Below, one piece after another: positions 16,426 to 24,839 of a stretch of 64,000 bases of DNA. The DNA is taken from NCBI GenBank assembly GCA_021802055.1, contig JAKAAY010000003.1, forward strand, positions 26,720 through 90,719, given 5' to 3'. Every line of letters begins with the position of its first letter. Position 1 is the first letter of the stretch. Source of the stretch: Thermoplasmata archaeon. GTDB taxonomy: Archaea > Thermoplasmatota > Thermoplasmata > Thermoplasmatales > Thermoplasmataceae. Under the pieces are notes generated by a model. That model saw only the letters and a list, made by a program, of their open reading frames with translations, had not been told where the DNA came from and made no database searches. The translations under genes and the position numbers were made by a program.

Positions 16426-17751
16426 ATGGGAACGCCTGCCTTCAAAATCATCAGAAACGGGAATGAGATAAGAACCGGAAGGAGAGGGATGCTCATGCTT
16501 GAGGTGCTCGACGCTGCTATGTCAGAAAACACAGCCTCTTCCGCCGCAGCCAGATACGCGTCCACCATCATGCCCAGAATGGGAAGGGGAAGAACCCTTG
16601 TCATCGGATTTGGGAAAGCCTCAGCCGGGATGTACAGAGGAGTCAGTGAGGTAATGAAAGATTCGATTGATATGGCTTCAATCATCGTGCCTGTGGGTTC
16701 CCGGAGCGATATTCAAGATGGCAGAATACAGGTTTTTCTTGCACCACACCCGTTCCCGGATAAAAGGACAGTGGATGCGTCCCATCGCCTCATTTCAATG
16801 TGTTCCGGTCTCACGCAGGAAGACAATGTCATTGTGCTGGTTTCAGGTGGGGGGTCTTCACTTTTCGAGATCCCTGCACAAGGAATCAGCATCGAAGATG
16901 AGACGGATCTGACAAGGTGTCTCATGGATGCAGGGGCTGATATATTCCAACTCAACCGGATCAGGCAAGCGATGTCAACGGTCAAGGGAGGAAAGCTCGC
17001 TCGCTTTCTTCAGCCCGCAAAAGTGTTCGGGCTGATGATATCCGACGTCCCCGGTGACCGAATGGAATTCATAGCATCAGGCCCTCTTTCCCCCTCAAGC
17101 ATTTCCATTGATGACATCAGAAATATTGAGGATGCATTTACAGGCTGCAAGGCCATGATTGAAAGTATGCTGATTCACTTGATCCTGGAACCGCCAGAGG
17201 AAAGTTTATTCAGGAACGTCACCAACAATCTGGTGCTTAAGAACAGTGATATTGTATCTTCAGCAGTTTCAAAGCTGAGGGAGTCAGGGATCGAGGTGGT
17301 CAATCTGGGTTCAGGCCTTACCGGTGAAGTCCAGTCATTTGCAGAAAACCTTCACGCGGTGCTTGCTGCCATCTATTCATTGCGTGGTTACGGATTCTGG
17401 TTCACGGCAGGCGGAGAGACTACATCAAGGGTCGTGGGGAATGGGAGAGGCGGGAGAAATCAGGAACTCGCACTGCGTTTCGGTCTTCTGGAAAAATCCA
17501 AGGGAACCGATTTTGCGTTCCTGTCTGCAGGCTCAGATGGAATAGACGGCAACAGTGACTGCATGGGGGGTATCATAGACAGTGAAACAGTGAATACGAT
17601 AGATGCAGCAGAGGCAAGAAATGCAATTGAGTCAAGCGATTCAAGCACATTCCTGAAGAGGCACGGGCTTGCAATTTACTCCGGACCAACGGGTAACAAT
17701 GTCTCGGATATCATTTTGGGTTACTATGGCGGAGGGTATTGGGTTGATTAA
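16426..17751 (+). CDS. Glycerate 2-kinase (MOFRL family)
   Basis: 441 residues. Typical motifs are VIGFGKASAGMYRGV near residue 62, VLVSGGGSSLFEIPAQGI near 139, ISDVPGDRMEFIASGPLSP near 205, FTAGGETTSRVVGNGRGGR near 325 and LSAGSDGIDGNSDCMGG near 365, the MOFRL-type glycerate kinase signature. The enzyme phosphorylates D-glycerate to 2-phosphoglycerate, the last special step of the archaeal non-phosphorylative Entner-Doudoroff pathway. It follows gluconate dehydratase by six bases and its 3' end overlaps the pyruvate kinase gene, so the three form one operon. The glyceraldehyde-oxidising enzyme that would feed it is not adjacent. Confidence 0.92.
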   Translation: MGTPAFKIIRNGNEIRTGRRGMLMLEVLDAAMSENTASSAAARYASTIMPRMGRGRTLVIGFGKASAGMYRGVSEVMKDSIDMASIIVPVGSRSDIQDGRIQVFLAPHPFPDKRTVDASHRLISMCSGLTQEDNVIVLVSGGGSSLFEIPAQGISIEDETDLTRCLMDAGADIFQLNRIRQAMSTVKGGKLARFLQPAKVFGLMISDVPGDRMEFIASGPLSPSSISIDDIRNIEDAFTGCKAMIESMLIHLILEPPEESLFRNVTNNLVLKNSDIVSSAVSKLRESGIEVVNLGSGLTGEVQSFAENLHAVLAAIYSLRGYGFWFTAGGETTSRVVGNGRGGRNQELALRFGLLEKSKGTDFAFLSAGSDGIDGNSDCMGGIIDSETVNTIDAAEARNAIESSDSSTFLKRHGLAIYSGPTGNNVSDIILGYYGGGYWVD

Positions 17752-19444
17752 ACCTCACGGCACAAAGATCATTGCGACTATAGGTCCTTCCTCGGACAGC
17801 AGGGAGAAGATTGATCTCATTCGCCAACGGGGTGCCACCTCCCTCAGGATCAATACGGCGCACATTGAACCAGGTTACATCTCTAAAATCGCCGGCACTG
17901 TCAACAGGATAAATAATCAGAGAGGGAGCTTTCTATCCATCCTGGTTGACTTGAAGGGCCCGGAACTGAGGACGGGAGACTTTCCAGGGAACGGTCTGGA
18001 GATCAATCGCGGGAGGACTTATGTTCTGGGAGGTCAGAGCCACGACTGTGACATATCGGTGAACCATCCCGAGATCATAGGAAAACTCCACAAAGGGAAC
18101 AGACTTTTGCTGAGCGACGGCAGGGTATCACTGAAGGTGAAGGAAGCGGGTGGAAACACTGCAAAAGCCGAAGCCATGGATAACGGTAGCCTCAGAAACA
18201 GGAGCAGGATCAACATCCCAGGCCTTGAACTCGACCTTGGGGTCATCACCAATAGGGACCGAAAATACATCTCTGAGTCCGTCGATTCAGGCGTGGATTT
18301 TTTCGCTCTCTCATTTGTGCAGAACCAATCCAACGTAACGGCACTGCGCGAGGTTCTTGATGAGGCTGGGAGTGACGGACAGATAGTATCGAAAATAGAA
18401 ACCAAGACCGGGCTTTCCAATATCTCTTCCATCGCAAAGGTATCCGACTGGATAATGGTCGCCAGGGGCGATCTTGGTGTGGAACTGAAGCTGCACGAGG
18501 TTGCCCTTGCTCAGAAGCACATCATAAGAGAGGCCCACAGGTACGGGGTCCCTACCATTGTCGCAACGCAGATGCTCGAGTCGATGGTGCAGAACCCCGT
18601 ACCCACAAGGGCAGAAGTTTCAGACGTAACAAACGCAATAATAGATAATGCCGATGCATTGATGCTCTCTGAAGAGACGGCAATAGGGAGATACCCCGAA
18701 GAAGCGGTCTCTTCACTGAGGGATATCTCAGGTTACGTGGAGGAGCATGTGGGTAATTTTGCCGAACCGGAAGGATTCCAGGGGAATCAGGTAGCATATT
18801 CAATAGCGAAAGCGTCCAAGGTGGTTGCAAGCAGCATAGATGCAGATGGAATAGTCTGCTTTACACTGACCGGTTCTACGGCAAGGATGATCTCTGCAGT
18901 CAGGCCTGGTACCTCAATATATGCGGCAGTCACAAACGAGAGGCTGGCAAGGAGACTGAGCCTGCTCAGGAATGTGACTGCGTTCATGGTGCCAGCGGAA
19001 TTTGGTGAACTCAGAACACTCGGTGAAGCGATCGACTATTTTCATGAAGAGGGTATTTTCAGGTTCGGGCAACGCCTTGTGGTAACCTCAGGCTCGCCAT
19101 ATTTCCTGTTTGGGGGGACAAACGATCTCAGGGCAGTGGTCGTGGGAAACTTTGTAGGGCGTGGTTACGCCTTCGGCAGGAAAGTTCAGGGACCGTGCAT
19201 GGAGAAGGATGGGGACATAGTCATCACCGGGCCTCAGGAAGAGACCGGCAGGAAAAATGGCATAAGGGCCATTATAACAAGGAACCGATTGGAATACGAC
19301 ATTATCGAACGCCTGGCCGGGGAAAGGACCACGGTAGTTCACAGAACAAGATTCTTCAGGACTCCACAAAACGGTGAGACCCTTCTCATTGATCCTGGCA
19401 CAGGCGTTATCGTATCAAGTTCGGTCAAGAAAGTCTCAAAATAG
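17726..19444 (+). CDS. pyk: Pyruvate kinase with C-terminal swivelling-domain remnant
   Basis: 572 residues from ATG 17726. The barrel core has KIIATIGPSSDSREKI, VDLKGPELRTG, FFALSFVQNQSNV, VSKIETKTGLSN (catalytic Lys), IMVARGDLGVE and VATQMLESM, all as in pyruvate kinase. The C-terminal regulatory domain has TLTGSTARMISAVRPG. About 90 more residues follow and contain GYAFGRKVQG, DGDIVIT, RAIIT and GETLLIDPGTGVIVSS, the layout of the extra PEP-utiliser domain of Bacillus-type pyruvate kinases but without the TSHAA phosphohistidine motif. TTG 17744, eight bases after GGAGGG, is an alternative start. It overlaps the glycerate kinase gene and completes the route to pyruvate. Confidence 0.93.
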   Translation: MAEGIGLIKPHGTKIIATIGPSSDSREKIDLIRQRGATSLRINTAHIEPGYISKIAGTVNRINNQRGSFLSILVDLKGPELRTGDFPGNGLEINRGRTYVLGGQSHDCDISVNHPEIIGKLHKGNRLLLSDGRVSLKVKEAGGNTAKAEAMDNGSLRNRSRINIPGLELDLGVITNRDRKYISESVDSGVDFFALSFVQNQSNVTALREVLDEAGSDGQIVSKIETKTGLSNISSIAKVSDWIMVARGDLGVELKLHEVALAQKHIIREAHRYGVPTIVATQMLESMVQNPVPTRAEVSDVTNAIIDNADALMLSEETAIGRYPEEAVSSLRDISGYVEEHVGNFAEPEGFQGNQVAYSIAKASKVVASSIDADGIVCFTLTGSTARMISAVRPGTSIYAAVTNERLARRLSLLRNVTAFMVPAEFGELRTLGEAIDYFHEEGIFRFGQRLVVTSGSPYFLFGGTNDLRAVVVGNFVGRGYAFGRKVQGPCMEKDGDIVITGPQEETGRKNGIRAIITRNRLEYDIIERLAGERTTVVHRTRFFRTPQNGETLLIDPGTGVIVSSSVKKVSK

Positions 19445-19532
19445 AGTAAGGTTCATGTGACCTATTGTCAGTAGGAGCCTTTACTCTGATTCCGCAAAAG
19501 GATCTGCCCGGAACCCGTTGACCCAGAACCAT

Positions 19533-20129
19533 TCACATCTCTTTCTCGAAGTCGAGGATCGTGGCAAATACCACGGCGTGAAGATTATGCTGACCACTGT
19601 GCACCTCAAGATTCCAGGTATCTCTTATGGCCGCGATCTTGTGTCTGACGCTAGCAACTTCGGCTCCCGTCGGATCAATCATCCTGTATTTACGCCTGAT
19701 AACGTTGCCCTGTGTGGAAAGCTCCACCTGGTTCGAAGCTGGGTTGACCCACTGTGCCTTCATCCCACCCACCAAAAAACTGCGCTTTAACTGGATCAGG
19801 CCAACCATTTGCTGCTGCTCAGGTTCAACGACATTGAAATTAGAGCTCCAGGTACCATTCCCTTTCACTATTTTTAGTGCCTCCTGATCATCAGCATCAT
19901 GAACTGTGTATGTGTAATTCATCCCTCTGGCCATCCATTTGCCCATATAATCTGAGACTAATTTGCCAGCGATATTGGATCCTGCCTTGAGCCTGACAAA
20001 ACAGAGCACATTGCCCTCCTTATCTGACACTGTATAGTTCTTGCCAAGCGACATTATTTTCTTTTTCATCAGGAGTTCAGTCTTACCATTAAGGGCAGCC
20101 ATGACTCTGTCCAGAGCCTGATTCGACAT
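19533..20129 (-). CDS. LURP-one-related (tubby-like fold) protein
   Basis: 198 residues from ATG 20129. Beta-rich with alternating patterns such as LLMKKKIMSLGKNYTVSDKE, CFVRLKAGS, YTVHDADDQEALKIVKG and KYRMIDPTGAEVASV. This is the twelve-strand tubby-like layout of LURP-one/scramblase-like proteins, where each strand pair repeats a 'permutation of default-residue-glycine' theme. The biochemical role of the prokaryotic members is unknown; some bind membranes or phospholipids. A TATA-like TTTTAAAA about 25 bases upstream supports the chosen start over the longer frame to 20198. It stands alone on the minus strand, convergent with pyruvate kinase. Confidence 0.6.
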   Translation of the reverse strand: MSNQALDRVMAALNGKTELLMKKKIMSLGKNYTVSDKEGNVLCFVRLKAGSNIAGKLVSDYMGKWMARGMNYTYTVHDADDQEALKIVKGNGTWSSNFNVVEPEQQQMVGLIQLKRSFLVGGMKAQWVNPASNQVELSTQGNVIRRKYRMIDPTGAEVASVRHKIAAIRDTWNLEVHSGQHNLHAVVFATILDFEKEM

Positions 20130-20405
20130 GCATGTGCTAAGGCGTCCGGTTTTAAAATACTTCTTATACCCAAGATATAACACTATGCCTGATGGCAATC
20201 ACTGGTCAGATTTTTAAGCCCTCAGGATTCCAGTCAAAAAAGAGAATCCATGATTGCGCACAGTGGAACCCTCATGTAAATGCCATACTTTGCAGATCAA
20301 AAAGCAGCTGAACGCTCAACAGAAGCGGTCGTAAAGACCATGTTCCCCGAACATGGCCATGGAATAGTTAAATAGGCAAGGGCAGAATTTGGTATCAAAT
20401 TACCG

Positions 20406-21401
20406 ATGTGGAACATTACTTCCTTTGCACCGCTCAGGGTGAGTTTTGCCGGAGGCGGTACCGACATTCCGCCATTTGTTGATAAGGTAGGCGGTGCCGT
20501 GATAAACACCACCATAGACAGGAGGGTGACCGTCAGGTATGCGTTTGACTCCAATCCACTGGAGTTGTCCACCAGGGATTTGGTCAAGAGCTTTATGCTG
20601 ACTTCCAGACACAGGAAGGAAAACTCATTTGTTGAGCGGCTAACTGGGCTCTTTAAAGACAAAGGAATAGACAGAGGCAGGGTGGCGATCAACAGTGATG
20701 TCCCTCCAGGCTCAGGTCTAGGCTCCTCAAGTGCACTGGTGGTTGCCATGACAAGACTGCTCAGTGAGGCGAGCGGATTTACAATCACGGACAGCGAAGC
20801 TGGAAGGATTGCATACGAGACAGAAAGGGACAGGCTCAACATTCTTCTGGGAAAGCAGGATCCATATGCAATTGCCATCGGCGGTTTCAAATTCATGGAA
20901 TTTGACACCAGCGGATCCATAAGGTATGAATTTCTCAAGGACGGCAGGATAGCAGATCACATTGCCGAAAACTCCCTCCTTCTCTACACTGGAGGTACCA
21001 GGGAAAGTTCCAGGGTGCTCGAGGAACAGGTCAGGAAATCAAGGGCGGGAGACAGCAAAATAATGTCGAAAATGGAATCCTTGAAGCGACTGAGTATGGA
21101 GATGTGGGACAGCCTTAAGCAGGGCAGTATCGACAGCTTCTACGCTGGTATCAACAGAGGATGGGAAATCAAAAAGACACTGGGATCGCGAGTTTCCAAT
21201 CCAGCAGTGGATGACATCATTTCTTATGCCCTTAAAAACGGGGCATGTGCGGCAAAACTTCTTGGGGGTGGAAGCAAGGGATTTATCCTGATGATTTCTG
21301 AGGATGGAAAACTACCACAACTTCAGCGTTCAATGTCCAGGTTTTCAGATTTTATAATACGGGTATCCTTCGGTGATACGTGCACCATATACAGAAAATA
21401 A
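20406..21401 (+). CDS. GHMP-family small-molecule kinase
   Basis: 331 residues. The N-terminal FAPLRVSFAGGGTDIPPF, the ATP loop PPGSGLGSSSALVVAM near residue 100 and a C-terminal KLLGGGSKGFILM define the GHMP kinase fold. The first motif is of the type seen in heptose 7-phosphate kinases (HddA) and fucose kinases. In Thermoplasma a GHMP kinase of this general type has been described as mevalonate 3-phosphate 5-kinase in the modified mevalonate pathway; from memory I think this could be that orthologue, but the sequence alone does not prove it. Sugar kinase is the alternative. A TATA-like AGTTAAATAG lies about 35 bases before the ATG. Confidence 0.75.
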   Translation: MWNITSFAPLRVSFAGGGTDIPPFVDKVGGAVINTTIDRRVTVRYAFDSNPLELSTRDLVKSFMLTSRHRKENSFVERLTGLFKDKGIDRGRVAINSDVPPGSGLGSSSALVVAMTRLLSEASGFTITDSEAGRIAYETERDRLNILLGKQDPYAIAIGGFKFMEFDTSGSIRYEFLKDGRIADHIAENSLLLYTGGTRESSRVLEEQVRKSRAGDSKIMSKMESLKRLSMEMWDSLKQGSIDSFYAGINRGWEIKKTLGSRVSNPAVDDIISYALKNGACAAKLLGGGSKGFILMISEDGKLPQLQRSMSRFSDFIIRVSFGDTCTIYRK

Positions 21402-21403
21402 GG

Positions 21404-21417
21404 AAAAAATAGTTTTT
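21404..21417. terminator. Bidirectional A/T-run terminator
   Basis: AAAAAATAGTTTTT sits in the 23-base gap between two convergent genes (GHMP kinase and pyrophosphatase). Read from either strand it ends in a T run, the usual archaeal termination signal. Confidence 0.55.
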
Positions 21418-21424
21418 GGTCTCC

Positions 21425-23512
21425 TCAGAGGTAATAAATCAATGAGGAAACCACGTAGTGGTTCAGCATAAGGGTAACGAACAGTATGGAAATAGTGTTC
21501 ACCACCTTGACCAGTGGGTTGATTGCAGGTCCTGCAGTATCTTTTGTTGCATCTCCCACGGTGTCACCCACTACCGCTGCCTTGTGTGGCTCAGATCCCT
21601 TCCCACCGTAGTTGCCCTGTTCAATGTACTTCTTTGCATTGTCCCAGGCGCCTCCTCCCACGGTCATCAGTATTGCAAGTGGGAATCCTCCAAGTATGAC
21701 TCCCAGCAGAAGACCGGCAACTGCCAGCGGGCCCAGGATAAAGCCGACCAGTATAGGTGTGAGGATGCCGATCAAGGCAGGAACTGCAAGCTGGTGAAGC
21801 GCCTCTCTCGTGACTATATCCACAGCCTTGCCGTAGTCAGGTTTTGAGGTACCCTCAAGTATCCCCTTGTTCTTCGAGAACTGGGACCTAACCTCCTCCA
21901 CGATGGCATAAGCCGCGACCCCCACAGCGTTCATGAGATAAGAGGTGAAGAAGAATGGTAGTACCGCACCTATGATGAGCCCCGACAGAACCAACGGGTT
22001 GTCAATCTCAATGGCAGGAAAGGCAGACGCTATATCCGTCTTGAAAGCCGCAAACAATGTCAGGGCAGCAAGCAGCGCGCTCCCTATGGCATATCCCTTT
22101 GTTACTGCCTTTGTGGTGTTTCCGACAGCATCCAGCGGATCTGTCACCTCATTCCTAGTCTTCTCATCAAATCCGGACATTTCTGCTATACCGCCTGCAT
22201 TGTCGGTAATGGGTCCGTATGAGTCTATTGAAATGATTATCCCGGTTCCAGAAAGCAGAGATGCAGCGGCAACTGAAACTCCATAAAGCCCGTAGGCAGA
22301 TCCCACAAGGTAGGAAGTTAGGCCATAGGCTATCACAATGCCTGCCACTATCACCAGTGCTGGTATGATAACGGCCTGGAGACCATATCCAAGGCCGGTT
22401 ATGATGTTCGTGCCTGTTCCCGTTGTTGATGCCTTTGCAATCTTGGCGACCGGGGAGAATCTCTCAGAGGTGTAGTATTCAGTCACGTAGACCATTACCA
22501 GCATGATGAGGGTTCCGACAACAGTGTCAAGGAATATTGCAGCGTTGCCATTCATCATCAGGTAATTTGCAATATAGAACCCGATCTCAGACAACAACAC
22601 TGTGACAATGAGCCCCTTATAGAGGGCAGTCATTATGCGCTGTTTTTCGCCTTTCTTTACAAAGAACGTGCCGGCTATGGTGGACAGGATTGCAATACCT
22701 CCCAGAACCAGCGGGAATAGAACTCCGGCAGTGCCAACATCAACGCCATTGCCGATGCCACCAACAAGGTATGCAAGAAGCATAGAAGCTAGTGCGGTGA
22801 CAGCATAGGTCTCAAAAAGATCGGCACCCATTCCTGCGCAGTCGCCCACGTTATCTCCCACATTGTCCGCAATTGTTGCTGGGTTTCTGGGGTCGTCTTC
22901 AGGGATTCCCGCCTCAATCTTGCCCACGAGGTCCGCACCAACGTCCGCTCCCTTGGTGTATATGCCTCCGCCCACCCTGGCGAAGAGGCTAACAAGAGAT
23001 GCGCCGAAAATGTAACCAACCATTGCAGATGGGTCCTTGAAAAGAATGTAGAACACAATCAGGCCCAAGAGAGCCAGTGAGATAACGCTGAGTCCCGTCA
23101 CGCTTCCGCCCCTGAATGCCAGCTTGAGGGCAGGATTAAGCCCCTTCTTTGCCATTATTGCAGTTCTGACATTGGCCCTTATTGAGATATTCATTCCTAT
23201 AAGACCAGCAACCGCAGATCCTATGGAGCCGACTAGAAATCCTACGGCCAGTTCCCATGCGTCAGGGTTTCCGCCTGCGTAGAAAGCAACAAAAATCACG
23301 ATGGCCAGAACTATGGCGAATGAGAAGACTGCCGTGTACTGCCTTTTCATGAAGGCATTTGAACCATCTTTTATGTAGTTTGAAATCTCGAGCGGCAGTT
23401 GCTCATCGACTTTTATCTTCAGGAGCAGATAACTCTGTAATCCTGCGTACAGAAGGCCGATAAGTGCTGCAACGAGCACGAAGATTTCCCAGCCGAATAT
23501 GGTACCGTACAT
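21425..23512 (-). CDS. hppA: Membrane-bound H+-translocating pyrophosphatase, K+-independent type
   Basis: 695 residues and about sixteen membrane helices. The pyrophosphate-binding block GADLVGKIEAGIPEDDPRNP with ADNVGDNVGDCAGMGAD following, and the late GDTVGDATKDTAGPAINP, are complete. At the K+-dependence site the sequence is VGNTTKAVTKGYAIGSA: Lys in place of Ala and Thr three residues on, the signature of K+-independent H+-PPases. The enzyme hydrolyses cytoplasmic PPi and exports protons. It would recover energy from the PPi made by biosynthesis and compete for the PPi used by PPDK. A TATA-like ACTATATAAT lies about 22-25 bases before the ATG, suggesting a leaderless mRNA. Confidence 0.97.
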   Translation of the reverse strand: MYGTIFGWEIFVLVAALIGLLYAGLQSYLLLKIKVDEQLPLEISNYIKDGSNAFMKRQYTAVFSFAIVLAIVIFVAFYAGGNPDAWELAVGFLVGSIGSAVAGLIGMNISIRANVRTAIMAKKGLNPALKLAFRGGSVTGLSVISLALLGLIVFYILFKDPSAMVGYIFGASLVSLFARVGGGIYTKGADVGADLVGKIEAGIPEDDPRNPATIADNVGDNVGDCAGMGADLFETYAVTALASMLLAYLVGGIGNGVDVGTAGVLFPLVLGGIAILSTIAGTFFVKKGEKQRIMTALYKGLIVTVLLSEIGFYIANYLMMNGNAAIFLDTVVGTLIMLVMVYVTEYYTSERFSPVAKIAKASTTGTGTNIITGLGYGLQAVIIPALVIVAGIVIAYGLTSYLVGSAYGLYGVSVAAASLLSGTGIIISIDSYGPITDNAGGIAEMSGFDEKTRNEVTDPLDAVGNTTKAVTKGYAIGSALLAALTLFAAFKTDIASAFPAIEIDNPLVLSGLIIGAVLPFFFTSYLMNAVGVAAYAIVEEVRSQFSKNKGILEGTSKPDYGKAVDIVTREALHQLAVPALIGILTPILVGFILGPLAVAGLLLGVILGGFPLAILMTVGGGAWDNAKKYIEQGNYGGKGSEPHKAAVVGDTVGDATKDTAGPAINPLVKVVNTISILFVTLMLNHYVVSSLIYYL

Positions 23513-23596
23513 GTTGGCAGGGGATGATTATATAGTATTAATTTTTTTATCGGTTTTGCCTATGGAAATCCAAAAAAGGCAGGCTTCCGCAAAAAA

Positions 23597-23884
23597 TCAG
23601 ATTAGATGAAGTATGCTGGACACGGTATCTCCTTCCTTTATTCCTGAGGAACGCGCCCTTGAGGTCAACTGGGCTACCTTGGCATCCAGCAGAGACTTCA
23701 GGTCGTTTACTCCAGTCACCCTTACAGCAAGGTCTCCAAGCTTTTCAGCAGTCTCAATATTCAGGTAACCACACATGACAAAACCCACTTTTCCGCGTAT
23801 CATCACCAGCGGGGCTTTCTCAAAAGGAATCCTGATGAATTCAAAGGATTTCCCGTCTCTCTCGAAACTCTGGAATTCCATCAT
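23597..23884 (-). CDS. DUF1805 (YunC-like) protein
   Basis: 95 residues. The core IRGKVGFVMCGYLNIETAEK, then VTGVNDLKSLLDAKV and a C-terminal AxxxGIKEGDTV, match the small DUF1805 family found in archaea and Gram-positive bacteria (Bacillus YunC). The function is unknown; the conserved Cys in MCGYLN may be important. It lies 60 bases after porB on the same strand and could be the last gene of the por operon. Confidence 0.8.
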   Translation of the reverse strand: MMEFQSFERDGKSFEFIRIPFEKAPLVMIRGKVGFVMCGYLNIETAEKLGDLAVRVTGVNDLKSLLDAKVAQLTSRARSSGIKEGDTVSSILHLI

Positions 23885-23944
23885 GACCTGTCAGCATATC
23901 TCGGTTAAAAAAGGAAACGGCACCTTAGTAGGTAATACCTCAGG

Positions 23945-24838
23945 CTAGGCACCAGAGGTCTCACGTTCCCTGTCGAGAAGATTCTTCATACGCTGGTCCA
24001 CAGCCGACTGGAGGTTACTGACGTCCTCCTCATCCAGATGCATGAACCGGTCCTGCACTGAAACGTAGTCCCTTATGCTTATTGTTTTTGAGGGCTTTGT
24101 AACCCTCAGCTTGCCGTTTGAGTATTCATAGAGTGGAAACATCCCAGACTGCACTGCCATCCTTGAGATCTCTATGGTTTTCTCCGTGGGGAAATACCAA
24201 CCAGTTGGGCAGGGGCTAAGAATCTGAATGAATTTTGGCCCGGCTATTTTCTTTGCATTCACTATTTTCCTTATGAGGTCCTCAGGGTAAGCTACCGTTG
24301 CAGTCGCAACATATGGAACCCCCTGGGCCATCATCAGGTCGGCGACGACTTTTTTCTGCTGGTGCTTGAAATTTCTTTCTGCCCTCACGGGGGTTGTTGT
24401 GGTCTCTGCGCCGTATGGCGTGCTGCCAGATCGCTGTACCCCAGTGTTCATATATCCTTCATTGTCATACATTATGTAAAATACATTGTGTCCACGCTCC
24501 ATTGCGCCGGATAGAGACTGAAGTCCAATGTCAGCTGTACCACCGTCACCTGCAAAGCCTACGACGTTGCAGTCCTCTTTGCCCAGTATATCCATGGCTA
24601 CCCGCAGCCCCGTGATTGAAGCACCTGTGGCTGCAAATGGCGTATACACCATCGGTACATTCAGTGTTCTGTTAGGCATGGCGCCAGGAATCACGGCCCA
24701 GCAGGATGCCGGTACAGAGACAACGGTGTCCTTTCCCAGGGCCTTGAGAACATACCTCATAGCCAGGGTAGCGCCGCAACCGTGACAAGCAGTATGCCCC
24801 GGCTCCATGAATTCCTCCCTCGGTATTGAAAATGGCAT
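23945..24838 (-). CDS. porB: 2-oxoacid:ferredoxin oxidoreductase, beta subunit (TPP-binding)
   Basis: 297 residues from ATG 24838. It begins with an EPGHTACHGCGATLAMRY block carrying the CxxC of the PorB [4Fe-4S] cluster. The thiamine diphosphate/Mg motif is FAGDGGTADIGLQSLSGAME near residue 96, followed by YIMYDNEGYMNTGVQ. The complex oxidatively decarboxylates pyruvate (or another 2-oxoacid) to acyl-CoA with ferredoxin as acceptor. A strong Shine-Dalgarno GGAGGTGA precedes this ATG immediately after the porA stop, which is why the longer frame to 24892 was rejected. Order in the operon is porG-porD-porA-porB. Confidence 0.93.
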   Translation of the reverse strand: MPFSIPREEFMEPGHTACHGCGATLAMRYVLKALGKDTVVSVPASCWAVIPGAMPNRTLNVPMVYTPFAATGASITGLRVAMDILGKEDCNVVGFAGDGGTADIGLQSLSGAMERGHNVFYIMYDNEGYMNTGVQRSGSTPYGAETTTTPVRAERNFKHQQKKVVADLMMAQGVPYVATATVAYPEDLIRKIVNAKKIAGPKFIQILSPCPTGWYFPTEKTIEISRMAVQSGMFPLYEYSNGKLRVTKPSKTISIRDYVSVQDRFMHLDEEDVSNLQSAVDQRMKNLLDRERETSGA

Positions 24839-24839
24839 A

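Noticed and set aside
20297..20938. 213-codon minus-strand frame overlapping the GHMP kinase
   Set aside because: It is Ser/Leu-rich and antisense to the GHMP kinase motifs; no promoter or family match.
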